DNA of 64,000 bases from Phaenicophaeus curvirostris (taxonomy: Eukaryota; Chordata; Aves; Cuculiformes; Cuculidae). Position numbers and translations under genes: made by a program. How positions within the stretch are numbered: the stretch's first letter is position 1; every line of letters starts with the position of its first letter. Below, piece after piece: positions 48,901 through 62,520 of this stretch. The DNA lies in assembly GCF_032191515.1 (NCBI RefSeq), contig NC_091395.1, forward strand, positions 30,927,276 through 30,991,275, read 5' to 3'. The notes below the pieces were generated by a model that searched no databases, was not told the origin of the DNA, and was given only the letters and a program-made list of their open reading frames with translations.

Positions 48901-49649
48901 GCTACCATCAAATGTTTGCCCTCGTTAGACTCCCCTCTGGAAGCGCTTTCACTGCAAGCTGCAGATTCCCTCCTAACAGCAAGCTTTAGGATAGGGTACT
49001 GAATTGTATCTTAGTTTCGCGTTAAAAAGGTGATTTTGGCAAAGAGAGTATCTCCCGCAGGGAAGCTGCTACCATCAAATGTTGGCCCTCATTAGACTCT
49101 CCTCTGGAAGCGCTTTCACTGCAAGCTGCAGATTCCCTCCTAACAGCAAGCTTTAGGATAGGGTACTGAATTGTAACTTACTTTCGTCTAATAATTCGAT
49201 TTTGGCAAAGAGAGTATCTCCCGCAGGGAAGCTGCTACCATCAAATGTTTGCCCTCATTAGACTCCCCTCTGGAAGCGCTTTCACTGCAAGCTGCAGATT
49301 CCCTCCTAACAGCAAGCTTTAGGATAGGGTACTGAATTGTAACTTACTTTCGCCTAATAAGGCGATTTTGGCAAAGAGAGTATCTCCCGCAGGGAAGCTG
49401 CTACCATCAAATGTTTGCCCTCGTTAGACTCCCCTCTGGAAGCGCTTTCACTGCAAGCTGCAGATTCCCTCCTAACAGCAAGCTTTAGGATAGGGTACTG
49501 AATTGTATCTTAGTTTCGCGTTAAAAAGGTGATTTTGGCAAAGAGAGTATCTCCCGCAGGGAAGCTGCTACCATCAAATGTTTGCCCTCGTTAGACTCCC
49601 CTCTGGAAGCGCTTTCACTGCAAGCTGCAGATTCCCTCCTAACAGCAAG

Positions 49650-52600
49650 CTTTAGGATAGGGTACTGAATTGTAACTTACTTTCGTCTAATAATGCGATT
49701 TTGGCAAAGAGAGTATCTCCCGCAGGGAAGCTGCTACCATCAAATATTTGCCCTCGTTAGACTCCCCTCTGGAAGCGCTTTCACTGCAAGCTGCAGATTC
49801 CCTCCTAACAGCAAGCTTTAGGATAGGGTACTGAATTGTAAATTAACTGCGGCTAATAAAGCGATATTGGCAAAGAGAGTATCTCCCGCAGGGAAGCTGC
49901 TACCATCAAATGTTTGCCCTCATTAGACTCCCCTCTGGAAGCGCTTTCACTGCAAGCTGCAGATTCCCTCCTAACAGCAAGCTTTAGGATAGGGTACTGA
50001 ATTGTAACTTACTTTCGCCTAAAAAGGCGATTTGGCAAAGAGAGTATCTCCCGCAGGGAAGCTGCTACCATCAAATGTTTGCCCTCGTTAGACTCCCCTC
50101 TGGAAGCGATTTCACTGCAAGCTGCAGATTCCCTCCTAACAGCAAGCTTTAGGATAGGGTACTGAATTGTATCTTAGTTTCGCCTAATAATGCGATTTTG
50201 GCAAAGAGAGTATCTCCCGCAGGGAAGCTGCTACCATCAAATGTTTGCCCTCGTTAGACTCCCCTCTGGAAGCGCTTTCACTGCAAGCTGCAGATTCCCT
50301 CCTAACAGCAAGCTTTAGGATAGGGTACTGAATTGTAACTTACTTTCGTCTAATAATTCGATTTTGGCAAAGAGAGTATCTCCCGCAGGGAAGCTGCTAC
50401 CATCAAATGTTTGCCCTCATTAGACTCCCCTCTGGAAGCGCTTTCACTGCAAGCTGCAGATTCCCTCCTAACAGCAAGCTTTAGGATAGGGTACTGAATT
50501 GTAACTTACTTTCGCCTAATAAGGCGATTTTGGCAAAGAGAGTATCTCCCGCAGGGAAGCTGCTACCATCAAATGTTTGCCCTCGTTAGACTCCCCTCTG
50601 GAAGCGCTTTCACTGCAAGCTGCAGATTCCCTCCTAACAGCAAGCTTTAGGATAGGGTACTGAATTGTATCTTAGTTTCGCGTTAAAAAGGTGATTTTGG
50701 CAAAGAGAGTATCTCCCGCAGGGAAGCTGCTACCATCAAATGTTGGCCCTCATTAGACTCCCCTCTGGAAGCGCTTTCACTGCAAGATGCAGATTCCCTC
50801 CTAACAGCAAGCTTTAGGATAGGATACTGAATTGTAAATTAACTGCGGCTAATAAAGCGATATTGGCAAAGAGAGTATCTCCCGCAGGGAAGCTGCTACC
50901 ATCAAATGTTGGCCCTCATTAGACTCCCCTCTGGAAGCGCTTTCACTGCAAGATGCAGATTCCCTCCTAACAGCAAGCTTTAGTATTGGGTACTGAATTG
51001 TAACTTAACTGCGGCTAATAAGGCGATTTTGGAAAAGAAAATATCTCCCGCAGGGAAGCTGCTACCATCAAATGTTTGCCCTCATTAGACTCCCCTCTGG
51101 AAGCGCTTTCACTGCAAGCTGCAGATTCCCTCCTAACAGCAAGCTTTAGGATAGGGTACTGAATTGTAACTTACTTTCGCCTAATGCGATTTTGGCAAAG
51201 AGAATATCTCCCGCAGGGAAGCTGCTACCATCAAATGTTTGCCCTCATTAGACTCCCCTCTGGAAGCGCTTTCACTGCAAGCTGCAGATTCCCTCCTAAC
51301 AGCAAGCTTTAGGATAGGGTACTTAATTGTATCTTAGTTTCGCGTTAAAAAGGCGATTTGGCAAAGAGAGTATCTCCCGCAGGGAAGCTGCTACCATCAA
51401 ATGTTGGCCCTCATTAGACTCCCCTCTGGAAGCGCTTTCACTGCAAGCTGCAGATTCCCTCCTAACAGCAAGCTTTAGGATAGGGTACTGAATTGTAACT
51501 TAACTGCAGCTAATAAAGCGATTTTGGCAAAGAGAGTATCTCCCGCAGGGAAGCTGCTACCATCAAATGTTTGCCCTCGTTAGACTCCCCTCTGGAAGCG
51601 CTTTCACTGCAAGCTGCAGATTCCCTCCTAACAGCAAGCTTTAGGATAGGGTACTGAATTGTAACTTACTTTCGTCTAATAATTCGATTTTGGCAAAGAG
51701 AGTATCTCCCGCAGGGAAGCTGCTACCATCAAATGTTTGCCCTCATTAGACTCCCCTCTGGAAGCGCTTTCACTGCAAGCTGCAGATTCCCTCCTAACAG
51801 CAAGCTTTAGGATAGGGTACTGAATTGTAACTTACTTTCGCCTAATAAGGCGATTTTGGCAAAGAGAGTATCTCCCGCAGGGAAGCTGCTACCATCAAAT
51901 GTTTGCCCTCGTTACACTCCCCTCTGGAAGCGATTTCACCTCAAGCTGCAGATTCCCTCCTAACAGCAAGCTTTAGGATAGGGTACTGAATTGTATCTTA
52001 GTTTCGCGTTAAAAAGGTGATTTTGGCAAAGAGAGTATCTCCCGCAGGGAAGCTGCTACCATCAAATGTTTGCCCTCGTTAGACTCCCCTCTGGAAGCGC
52101 TTTCACTGCAAGCTGCAGATTCCCTCCTAACAGCAAGCTTTAGGATAGGGTACTGAATTGTAACTTACTTTCGCCTAATAATGCGATTTTGGCAAAGAGA
52201 GTATCTCCCGCAGGGAAGCTGCTACCATCAAATATTTGCCCTCGTTAGACTCCCCTCTGGAAGCGCTTTCACTGCAAGCTGCAGATTCCCTCCTAACAGC
52301 AAGCTTTAGGATAGGATACTGAATTGTAAATTAACTGCGGCTAATAAAGCGATATTGGCAAAGAGAGTATCTCCCGCAGGGAAGCTGCTACCATCAAATG
52401 TTGGCCCTCATTAGACTCCCCTCTGGAAGCGCTTTCACTGCAAGATGCAGATTCCCTCCTAACAGCAAGCTTTAGGATAGGGTACTGAATTGTATCTTAG
52501 TTTCGCGTTAAAAAGGTGATTTTGGCAAAGAGAGTATCTCCCGCAGGGAAGCTGCTACCATCAAATGTTGGCCCTCATTAGACTCCCCTCTGGAAGCGCT

Positions 52601-53700
52601 TTCACTGCAAGCTGCAGATTCCCTCCTAACAGCAAGCTTTAGGATAGGGTACTGAATTGTAACTTAACTGCGGCTATTAAAGCGATATTGGCAAAGAGAG
52701 TATCTCCCGCAGGGAAGCTGCTACCATCAAATGTTTGCCCTCGTTAGACTCCCCTCTGGAAGCGCTTTCACTGCAAGCTGCAGATTCCCTCCTAACAGCA
52801 AGCTTTAGGATAGGGTACTGAATTGTAACTTACTTTCGCGTTAAAAAGGTGATTTTGGCAAAGAGAATATCTCCCGCAGGGAAGCTGCTACCATCAAATG
52901 TTTGCCCTCATTAGACTCCCCTCTGGAAGCGATTTCACTGCAAGCTGCAGATTCCCTCCTAACAGCAAGCTTTAGGATAGGGTACTGAATTGTAACTTAC
53001 TTTCGCCTAATAATGCGATTTTGGCAAAGAGAGTATCTCCCGCAGGGAAGCTGCTACCATCAAATGTTTGCCCTCGTTAGACTCCCCTCTGGAAGCGCTT
53101 TCACTGCAAGCTGCAGATTCCCTCCTAACAGCAAGCTTTAGGATAGGGTACTGAATTGTAGCTCACTTTCGCCCAGTAATGCGATTTTGGCAAAGAGAGT
53201 ATCTCCCGCAGGGAAGCTGCTACCATCAAATGTTTGCCCTCATTGGAGTCCCCTCTGGAAGCGCTTTCACTGCAAGCTGCAGATTCCCTCCTAACAGCAA
53301 GCTTTAGGATAGGGTACTGAATTGTAAATTAACTGCGGCTAATAAAGCGATATTGGCAAAGAGAGTATCTCCCGCAGGGAAGCTGCTACCATCAAATGTT
53401 TGCCCTCGTTAGACTCCCCTCTGGAAGCGCTTTCACTGCAAGCTGCAGATTCCCTCCTAACAGCAAGCTTTAGGATAGGGTACTGAATTGTAACTTACTT
53501 TCGCCTAATAAGGCGACTTGGGAAAGAGAGTATCTCCCGCAGGGAAGCTGCTACCATCAAATGTTTGCCCTCGTTAGACTCCCCTCTGGAAGCGCTTTCA
53601 CTGCAAGCTGCAGATTCCCTCCTAACAGCAAGCTTTAGGATAGGGTACTGAATTGTATCTTAGTTTCGCGTTAAAAAGGTGATTTTGGCAAAGAGAGTAT
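49650..53700 (+). repeat. Second copy of the 45.5-48.9 kb block, with four extra monomers
   Basis: See the paired block at 45.5 kb. The extra monomers carry GTATTGGGTACTG, GAAAAGAAAATATC, CCTAATGCGATT and AGGCGATTTGGC, a group seen together elsewhere in the core (for example 43.5-44.7 kb), so they look like one imported set. Confidence 0.75.
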
Positions 53701-54545
53701 CTCCCGCAGGGAAGCTGCTACCATCAAATGTTTGCCCTCATTAGACTCCCCTCTGGAAGCGCTTTCACTACAAGCTGCAGATTCCCTCCTAACAGCAAGC
53801 TTTAGGATAGGGTACTGAATTGTAAATTAACTGCGGCTAATAAAGCGATATTGGCAAAGAGAGTATCTCCCGCAGGGAAGCTGCTACCATCAAATGTTTG
53901 CCCTCATTGGAGTCCCCTCTGGAAGCGCTTTCACTGCAAGCTGCAGATTCCCTCCTAACAGCAAGCTTTAGGATAGGGTACTGAATTGTAACTTAACTGC
54001 GGCTAATAATGCGATTTTGGCAAAGAGAGTATCTCCCGCAGGGAAGCTGCTACCATCAAATGTTTGCCCTCGTTAGACTCCCCTCTGGAAGCGCTTTCAC
54101 TGCAAGCTGCAGATTCCCTCCTAACAGCAAGCTTTAGGATAGGGTACTGAATTGTAACTTACTTTCCCCTAATAAGGCGACTTGGGAAAGAGAGTATCTC
54201 CCGCAGGGAAGCTGCTACCATCAAATGTTTGCCCTCATTACACTCCCCTCTGGAAGCGCTTTCACTGCAAGCTGCAGATTCCCTCCTAACAGCAAGCTTT
54301 AGAATAGGGTACTGAATTGTAACTTACTTTCGCGTTAAAAAGGTGATTTTGGCAAAGAGAGTATCTCCCGCAGGGAAGCTGCTACCATCAAATGTTGGCC
54401 CTCATTAGACTCCCCTCTGGAAGCGCTTTCACTGCAAGCTGCAGATTCCCTCCTAACAGCAAGCTTTAGGATAGGGTACTGAATTGTAACTTAACTGCAG
54501 CTAATAAAGCGATTTTGGCAAAGAGAGTATCTCCCGCAGGGAAGC

Positions 54546-55215
54546 TGCTACTATCAAACGCTGGCTCTCGTTAGAGACTTCTGTGGAATCGCTTTCACTG
54601 CAAGCTGCAGAATCATTCCTAACAAGAAATTTTTAGGATAGGGTACTGAATTGGGACTTAACGGGGGTAAAAATACGCGATTTTGGAAAAGAGAGTATCT
54701 CCCTCAGGGAAGCTGCTACCATCAAATGCTGCCTCTCCTTAGAGTCTTCTCTGGAGTCGCTTTCACTGCATGCTGCAGATTCACTCCTAAGAAGAAATCT
54801 TTAGTATAGGGTACTGAATTGTGACTCAACGCGGCCATTTAACGAGATTTTGGAAAAGAGAGTATCTCCCTCAGGGAAGCTGCTACCATCAAATGCAGGC
54901 TCTCGTTAGAGTCTTCTCTGGAGTCGCTTTCACTGCAAGCTGCACATTCACTCCTAACAAGAAAGCTTTAAGATAGGGTACTGAATTGGGACTTAACAGC
55001 GGCCAAGTAACGAGATTTTTGAAAATAGTGTATCTCCCTCATTGAAGCTGCTACCATCAAATGCTGGCTCTTGATAAAGTCTTCTCTGGAAGCGCTTTCC
55101 CTGCAAGCTGCACATTCACTCCTAAGAAGAAATCTTTAGGATAGGGTATTGAATTGGGACTTAACTGTGGACAAAAATCGCGATTATGGAAAAGTGAGTA
55201 TCTCCCGCAGGGAAG
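54546..55215 (+). repeat. Island of divergent-type monomers inside core, copy 1
   Basis: About four monomers of the divergent-layer type (GCTGGCTCTCGTTAGAGAC, AACAAGAAATTTTTAGG, GCCTCTCCTTAGAGTC) inserted between core monomers. A near copy lies at 62521-63185, 7,973 bp away. Confidence 0.9.
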
Positions 55216-58200
55216 CTGCTACCATCAAATGTTTGCCCTCATTAGACTCCCCTCTGGAAGCGCTTTCACTGCAAGCTGCAGATTCCCTCCTAACAGCAAG
55301 CTTTAGGATAGGGTACTGAATTGTAACTTACTTTCCCCTAATAAGGCGACTTGGGAAAGAGAGTATCTCCCGCAGGGAAGCTGCTACCATCAAATGTTTG
55401 CCCTCATTAGACTCCCCTCTGGAAGCGCTTTCACTGCAAGCTGCAGATTCCCTCCTAACAGCAAGCTTTAGGATAGGGTACTGAATTGTAACTTACTTTC
55501 GCCTAATAATGCGATTTTGGCAAAGAGAGTATCTCCCGCAGGGAAGCTGCTACCATCAAATGTTTGCCCTCGTTAGACTCCCCTCTGGAAGCGCTTTCAC
55601 TGCAAGCTGCAGATTCCCTCCTAACAGCAAGCTTTAGGATAGGGTACTGAATTGTAACTTACTTTCGCCTAATAATGCGATTTTGGCAAAGAGAATATCT
55701 CCCGCAGGGAAGCTGCTACCATCAAATGTTTGCCCTCATTAGACTCCCCTCTGGAAGCGATTTCACTGCAAGCTGCAGATTCCCTCCTAACAGCAAGCTT
55801 TAGGATAGGGTACTGAATTGTAACTTACTTTCGCCTAATAATGCGATTTTGGCAAAGAGAGTATCTCCCGCAGGGAAGCTGCTACCATCAAATGTTTGCC
55901 CTCGTTAGACTCCCCTCTGGAAGCGCTTTCACTGCAAGCTGCAGATTCCCTCCTAACAGCAAGCTTTAGGATAGGGTACTGAATTGTATCTTAGTTTCGC
56001 GTTAAAAAGGTGATTTTGGCAAAGAGAGTATCTCCCGCAGGGAAGCTGCTACCATCAAATGTTTGCCCTCATTAGACTCCCCTCTGGAAGCGCTTTCACT
56101 GCAAGCTGCAGATTCCCTCCTAACAGCAAGCTTTAGGATAGGGTACTGAATTGTAACTTACTTTCGCCTAATGCGATTTTGGCAAAGAGAATATCTCCCG
56201 CAGGGAAGCTGCTACCATCAAATGTTTGCCCTCATTAGACTCCCCTCTGGAAGCGATTTCACTGCAAGCTGCAGATTCCCTCCTAACAGCAAGCTTTAGG
56301 ATAGGGTACTGAATTGTAACTTACTTTCGCCTAATAATGCGATTTTGGCAAAGAGAGTATCTCCCGCAGGGAAGCTGCTACCATCAAATGTTTGCCCTCG
56401 TTAGACTCCCCTCTGGAAGCGCTTTCGCTGCAAGCTGCAGATTCCCTCCTAACAGCAAGCTTTAGGATAGGGTACTGAATTGTATCTTAGTTTCGCGTTA
56501 AAAAGGTGATTTTGGCAAAGAGAGTATCTCCCGCAGGGAAGCTGCTACCATCAAATGATGGCCCTCATTAGACTCCCCTCTGGAAGCGCTTTCACTGCAA
56601 GCTGCAGATTCCCTCCTAACAGCAAGCTTTAGGATAGGGTACTGAATTGTAAATTAACTGCGGCTAATAATGCGATTTTGGCAAAGAGAGTATCTCCCGC
56701 AGGGAAGCTGCTACCATCAAATGTTTGCCCTCGTTAGACTCCCCTCTGGAAGCGCTTTCACTGCAAGCTGCAGATTCCCTCCTAACAGCAAGCTTTAGGA
56801 TAGGGTACTGAATTGTAGCACACTTTCGCCTAATAATGCGATTTTGGCAAAGAGAGTATCTCCCGCAGGGAAGCTGCTACCATCAAATGTTTGCCCTCAT
56901 TGGAGTCCCCTCTGGAAGCGCTTTCACTGCAAGCTGCAGATTCCCTCCTAACAGCAAGCTTTAGGATAGGGTACTGAATTGTAACTTAACTGCAGCTAAT
57001 AAAGCGATTTTGGCAAAGAGAGTATCTCCCGCAGGGAAGCTGCTACCATCAAATGTTTGCCCTCGTTAGACTCCCCTCTGGAAGCGCTTTCACTGAAAGC
57101 TGCAGATTCCCTCCTAACAGCAAGCTTTAGGATAGGGTACTGAATTGTAACTTACTTTCGCCTAATAAGGCGACTTGGGAAAGAGAGTATCTCCCGCAGG
57201 GAAGCTGCTACCATCAAATGTTTGCCCTCGTTAGACTCCCCTCTGGAAGCGCTTTCACTGCAAGCTGCAGATTCCCTCCTAACAGCAAGCTTTAGGATAG
57301 GGTACTGAATTGTAGCACACTTTCGCCTAATAATGCGATTTTGGCAAAGAGAGTATCTCCCGCAGGGAAGCTGCTACCATCAAATGTTTGCCCTCATTGG
57401 AGTCCCCTCTGGAAGCGCTTTCACTGCAAGCTGCAGATTCCCTCCTAACAGCAAGCTTTAGGATAGGGTACTGAATTGTAACTTAACTGCAGCTAATAAA
57501 GCGATTTTGGCAAAGAGAGTATCTCCCGCAGGGAAGCTGCTACCATCAAATGTTTGCCCTCGTTAGACTCCCCTCTGGAAGCGCTTTCACTGAAAGCTGC
57601 AGATTCCCTCCTAACAGCAAGCTTTAGGATAGGGTACTGAATTGTAACTTACTTTCGCCTAATAAGGCGACTTGGGAAAGAGAGTATCTCCCGCAGGGAA
57701 GCTGCTACCATCAAATGTTTGCCCTCGTTAGACTCCCCTCTGGAAGCGCTTTCACTGCAAGCTGCAGATTCCCTCCTAACAGCAAGCTTTAGGATAGGGT
57801 ACTGAATTGTAACTTAACTGCGGCTAATAAAGCGATATTGGCAAAGAGAGTATCTCCCGCAGGGAAGCTGCTACCATCAAATGTTTGCCCTCGTTAGACT
57901 CCCCTCTGGAAGCGCTTTCACTGCAAGCTGCAGATTCCCTCCTAACAGCAAGCTTTAGGATAGGGTACTGAATTGTAACTTAACTGCGGCTAATAAAGCG
58001 ATATTGGCAAAGAGAGTATCTCCCGCAGGGAAGCTGCTACCATCAAATGTTTGCCCTCGTTAGACTCCCCTCTGGAAGCGCTTTCACTGCAAGCTGCAGA
58101 TTCCCTCCTAACAGCAAGCTTTAGGATAGGGTACTGAATTGTAACTTACTTTCGTCTAATAATTCGATTTTGGCAAAGAGAGTATCTCCCGCAGGGAAGC

Positions 58201-61200
58201 TGCTACCATCAAATGTTTGCCCTCATTAGACTCCCCTCTGGAAGCGCTTTCACTGCAAGCTGCAGATTCCCTCCTAACAGCAAGCTTTAGGATAGGGTAC
58301 TGAATTGTAGCTCACTTTCGTCTAATAATGCGATTTTGGCAAAGAGAGTATCTCCCGCAGGGAAGCTGCTACTATCAAATGTTTGCCCTCATTGGAGTCC
58401 CCTCTGGAAGCGCTTTCACTGCAAGCTGCAGATTCCCTCCTAACAGCAAGCTTTAGGATAGGGTACTGAATTGTAACTTAACTGCGGCTAATAATGCGAT
58501 TTTGGCAAAGAGAGTATCTCCCGCAGGGAAGCTGCTACCATCAAATGTTTGCCCTCATTAGACTCCCCTCTGGAAGCGCTTTCACTGCAAGATGCAGATT
58601 CCCTCCTAACAGCAAGCTTTAGGATAGGGTACTGAATTGTAAATTAACTGCGGCTAATAAAGCGATATTGGCAAAGAGAGTATCTCCCGCAGGGAAGCTG
58701 CTACCATCAAATGTTGGCCCTCGTTAGACTCCCCTCTGGAAGCGCTTTCACTGCAAGATGCAGATTCCCTCCTAACAGCAAGCTTTAGGATAGGGTACTG
58801 AATTGTAACTTAACTGCGGCTAATAAAGCGATATTGGCAAAGAGAGTATCTCCCGCAGGGAAGCTGCTACCATCAAATGTTTGCCCTCGTTAGACTCCCC
58901 TCTGGAAGCGCTTTCACTGCAAGCTGCAGATTCCCTCCTAACAGCAAGCTTTAGGATAGGGTACTGAATTGTAACTTACTTTCGCCTAATGCGATTTTGG
59001 CAAAGAGAATATCTCCCGCAGGGAAGCTGCTACCATCAAATGTTTGCCCTCATTAGACTCCCCTCTGGAAGCGATTTCACTGCAAGCTGCAGATTCCCTC
59101 CTAACAGCAAGCTTTAGGATAGGGTACTGAATTGTAACTTACTTTCGCCTAATAATGCGATTTTGGCAAAGAGAGTATCTCCCGCAGGGAAGCTGCTACC
59201 ATCAAATGTTTGCCCTCGTTAGACTCCCCTCTGGAAGCGCTTTCACTGCAAGCTGCAGATTCCCTCCTAACAGCAAGCTTTAGGATAGGGTACTGAATTG
59301 TATCTTAGTTTCGCGTTAAAAAGGTGATTTTGGCAAAGAGAGTATCTCCCGCAGGGAAGCTGCTACCATCAAATGATGGCCCTCATTAGACTCCCCTCTG
59401 GAAGCGCTTTCACTGCAAGCTGCAGATTCCCTCCTAACAGCAAGCTTTAGGATAGGGTACTGAATTGTAAATTAACTGCGGCTAATAAAGCGATATTGGC
59501 AAAGAGAGTATCTCCCGCAGGGAAGCTGCTACCATCAAATGTTTGCCCTCATTGGAGTCCCCTCTGGAAGCGCTTTCACTGCAAGCTGCAGATTCCCTCC
59601 TAACAGCAAGCTTTAGGATAGGGTACTGAATTGTAACTTACTTTCGCCTAATAATGCGATTTTGGCAAAGAGAGTATCTCCCGCAGGGAAGCTGCTACCA
59701 TCAAATGTTTGCCCTCATTGGAGTCCCCTCTGGAAGCGCTTTCACTGCAAGCTGCAGATTCCCTCCTAACAGCAAGCTTTAGGATAGGGTACTGAATTGT
59801 AACTTAACTGCAGCTAATAAAGCGATTTTGACAAAGAGAGTATCTCCCGCAGGGAAGCTGCTACCATCAAATGTTTGCCCTCGTTAGACTCCCCTCTGGA
59901 AGCGCTTTCACTTAAAGCTGCAGATTCCCTCCTAACAGCAAGCTTTAGGATAGGGTACTGAATTGTAACTTACTTTCGCCTAATAAGGCGACTTGGGAAA
60001 GAGAGTATCTCCCGCAGGGAAGCTGCTACCATCAAATGTTTGCCCTCGTTAGACTCCCCTCTGGAAGCGCTTTCACTGCAAGCTGCAGATTCCCTCCTAA
60101 CAGCAAGCTTTAGGATAGGGTACTGAATTGTAACTTAACTGCGGCTAATAAAGCGATATTGGCAAAGAGAGTATCTCCCGCAGGGAAGCTGCTACCATCA
60201 AATGTTTGCCCTCGTTAGACTCCCCTCTGGAAGCGCTTTCACTGCAAGCTGCAGATTCCCTCCTAACAGCAAGCTTTAGGATAGGGTACTGAATTGTAAC
60301 TTAACTGCGGCTAATAAAGCGATATTGGCAAAGAGAGTATCTCCCGCAGGGAAGCTGCTACCATCAAATGTTTGCCCTCGTTAGACTCCCCTCTGGAAGC
60401 GCTTTCACTGCAAGCTGCAGATTCCCTCCTAACAGCAAGCTTTAGGATAGGGTACTGAATTGTAACTTACTTTCGTCTAATAATTCGATTTTGGCAAAGA
60501 GAGTATCTCCCGCAGGGAAGCTGCTACCATCAAATGTTTGCCCTCATTAGACTCCCCTCTGGAAGCGCTTTCACTGCAAGCTGCAGATTCCCTCCTAACA
60601 GCAAGCTTTAGGATAGGGTACTGAATTGTAACTTACTTTCGCCTAATAATGCGATTTTGGCAAAGAGAGTATCTCCCGCAGGGAAGCTGCTACTATCAAA
60701 TGTTTGCCCTCATTGGAGTCCCCTATGGAAGCGCTTTCACTGCAAGCTGCAGATTCCCTCCTAACAGCAAGCTTTAGGATAGGGTACTGAATTGTAACTT
60801 AACTGCGGCTAATAATGCGATTTTGGCAAAGAGAGTATCTCCCGCAGGGAAGCTGCTACCATCAAATGTTTGCCCTCGTTAGACTCCCCTCTGGAAGCGC
60901 TTTCACTGCAAGCTGCAGATTCCCTCCTAACAGCAAGCTTTAGGATAGGGTACTGAATTGTAACTTACTTTCGCCTAATAAGGCGATTTAGGCAAAGAGA
61001 GTATCTCCCGCAGGGAAGCTGCTACCATCAAATGTTTGCCCTCGTTAGACTCCCCTCTGGAAGCGCTTTCACTGCAAGCTGCAGATTCCCTCCTAACAGC
61101 AAGCTTTAGGATAGGGTACTGAATTGTAACTCACTTTCGCCTAATAATGCGATTTTGGCAAAGAGAGTATCTCCCGCAGGGAAGCTGCTACCATCAAATG

Positions 61201-61340
61201 TTTGCCCTCATTAGACTCCCCTCTGGAAGCGCTTTCACTACAAGCATCAGATTCCTTCCTAACAGCAAGCTTTAGGATAGGGTACTGAATTGTAACTTAC
61301 TTTCGCCTAATAATGCGATTTTGGCAAAGAGAGTATCTCC
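55216..61340 (+). repeat. Homogenised satellite core, second segment
   Basis: About 37 core-type monomers. Local duplications are clear: GTAGCACACTTTCGCC at 56816 and 57313 (497 bp, three monomers), and the CTTGGGAAAG type with a neighbouring AAAGCTGCAG variant at 57588-57669 and 59911-59993 (2,324 bp, 14 monomers). Confidence 0.95.
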
Positions 61341-61800
61341 CTCAGGGAAGCTGCTACCATCAAATGCTGCCTCTCCTTAGAGTCTTCTCTGGAGTCGCTT
61401 TCACTGCAAGCTGCACATTCACTCCTAACAAGAAAGCTTTAAGATAGGGTACTGAATTGGGACTTAACAGCGGCCAAGTAACGAGATTGTGGAAAAGAGA
61501 GTATCTCCCTCATTTAAGCTGCTACCATCAAATGCTGGCTCTTGATAAAGTCTTCTCTGGAAGCGCTTTCCCTGCAAGCTGCACATTCACTCCTAAGAAG
61601 AAATCTTTAGGATAGGGTATTGAATTGGGACTTAACTGTGGACAAAAATCGCGATTATGGAAAAGTGAGTATCTCCCGCAGGGAAGCTGCTACCATCAAA
61701 TGCTTGCTCTCGTTAGAGTCTTCTCTGGAAGTGCTTTCCCTGCAAGCTGCAGATTCACTCCTAACAGCAAGCTTTAGGATAGGGTACTGAATTGTATCTT
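61341..61800 (+). repeat. Island of divergent-type monomers, copy 2 (shorter)
   Basis: Begins mid-monomer with TGCCTCTCCTTAGAGTC and includes CCTCATTTAAGCTGC and AAATCGCGATTATGG, in the order seen at 62.7-63.2 kb and 54.7-55.2 kb. It ends in a hybrid monomer (divergent 5' part, core CCTAACAGCAAGC 3' part) at about 61700-61800. Confidence 0.88.
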
Positions 61801-62520
61801 AGTTTCGCGTTAAAAACGTGATTATGGAAAAGAGACTATCTCCCGCAGGGAAGCTGCTACCATCAAATGTTGGCCCTCATTAGACTCCCCTCTGGAAGCG
61901 CTTTCACTGCAAGATGCAGATTCCCTCCTAACAGCAAGCTTTAGGATTGGGTACTGAATTGTAACTTAACTGCGGCTAATAAGGCGATTTTGGAAAAGAG
62001 AGTATCTCCCGCAGGGAAGCTGCTACCATCAAATGTTTGCCCTCGTTAGACTCCCCTCTGGAAGCGCTTTCACTGCAAGATGCAGATTCCCTCCTAACAG
62101 CAAGCTTTAGGATAAGGTACTGAATTGTAACTTACTTTCGCCTAAAAAGGCGATTTAGGCAAAGAGAGTATCTCCCGCAGGGAAGCTGCTACCATCAAAT
62201 GTTTGCCCTCATTAGACTCCCCTCTGGAAGCGCTTTCACTGCAAGCTGCAGATTCCCTCCTAACAGCAAGCTTTAGGATAGGGTACTGAATTGTAACTTA
62301 CTTTCGCCTAATAATGCGATTTTGGCAAAGAGAGTATCTCCCGCAGGGAAGCTGCTACCATAAAATGTTTGCCCTCGTTAGACTCCCCTCTGGAAGCGCT
62401 TTCACTGCAAGCTGCAGATTCCCTCCTAACAGCAAGCTTTAGGATAGGGTACTGAATTGTAACTTACTTTCGTCTAATAAAGCGATATTGGCAAAGAGAG
62501 TATCTCCCGCAGGGAAGCTG
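61801..62520 (+). repeat. Homogenised satellite core, third segment
   Basis: About four core-type monomers between two divergent islands, including the linked GATGCAG/GATTGGG variants at about 61914-61950. Confidence 0.9.

Larger units (their letters stand above)
22561..54545 (+). repeat. Homogenised ~166 bp satellite core
   Basis: Nearly 200 tandem monomers of 166-167 bp, for example the one at 55441-55606 in the next core segment. Most positions are essentially invariant; diagnostic words are TTTGCCCTCGTTAGACTCCC, GGAAGCGCTTTCACTGC and CCTAACAGCAAGCTTTAGG. Differences are concentrated in a ~30 bp window after CTGAATTG. Each monomer has single PstI (CTGCAG), HindIII (AAGCTT) and usually AGCGCT sites, so digestion should give a 166 bp ladder. 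Monomer types recur in higher-order blocks (listed separately). Recent unequal exchange or conversion is inferred. No gene is seen. Confidence 0.97.
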
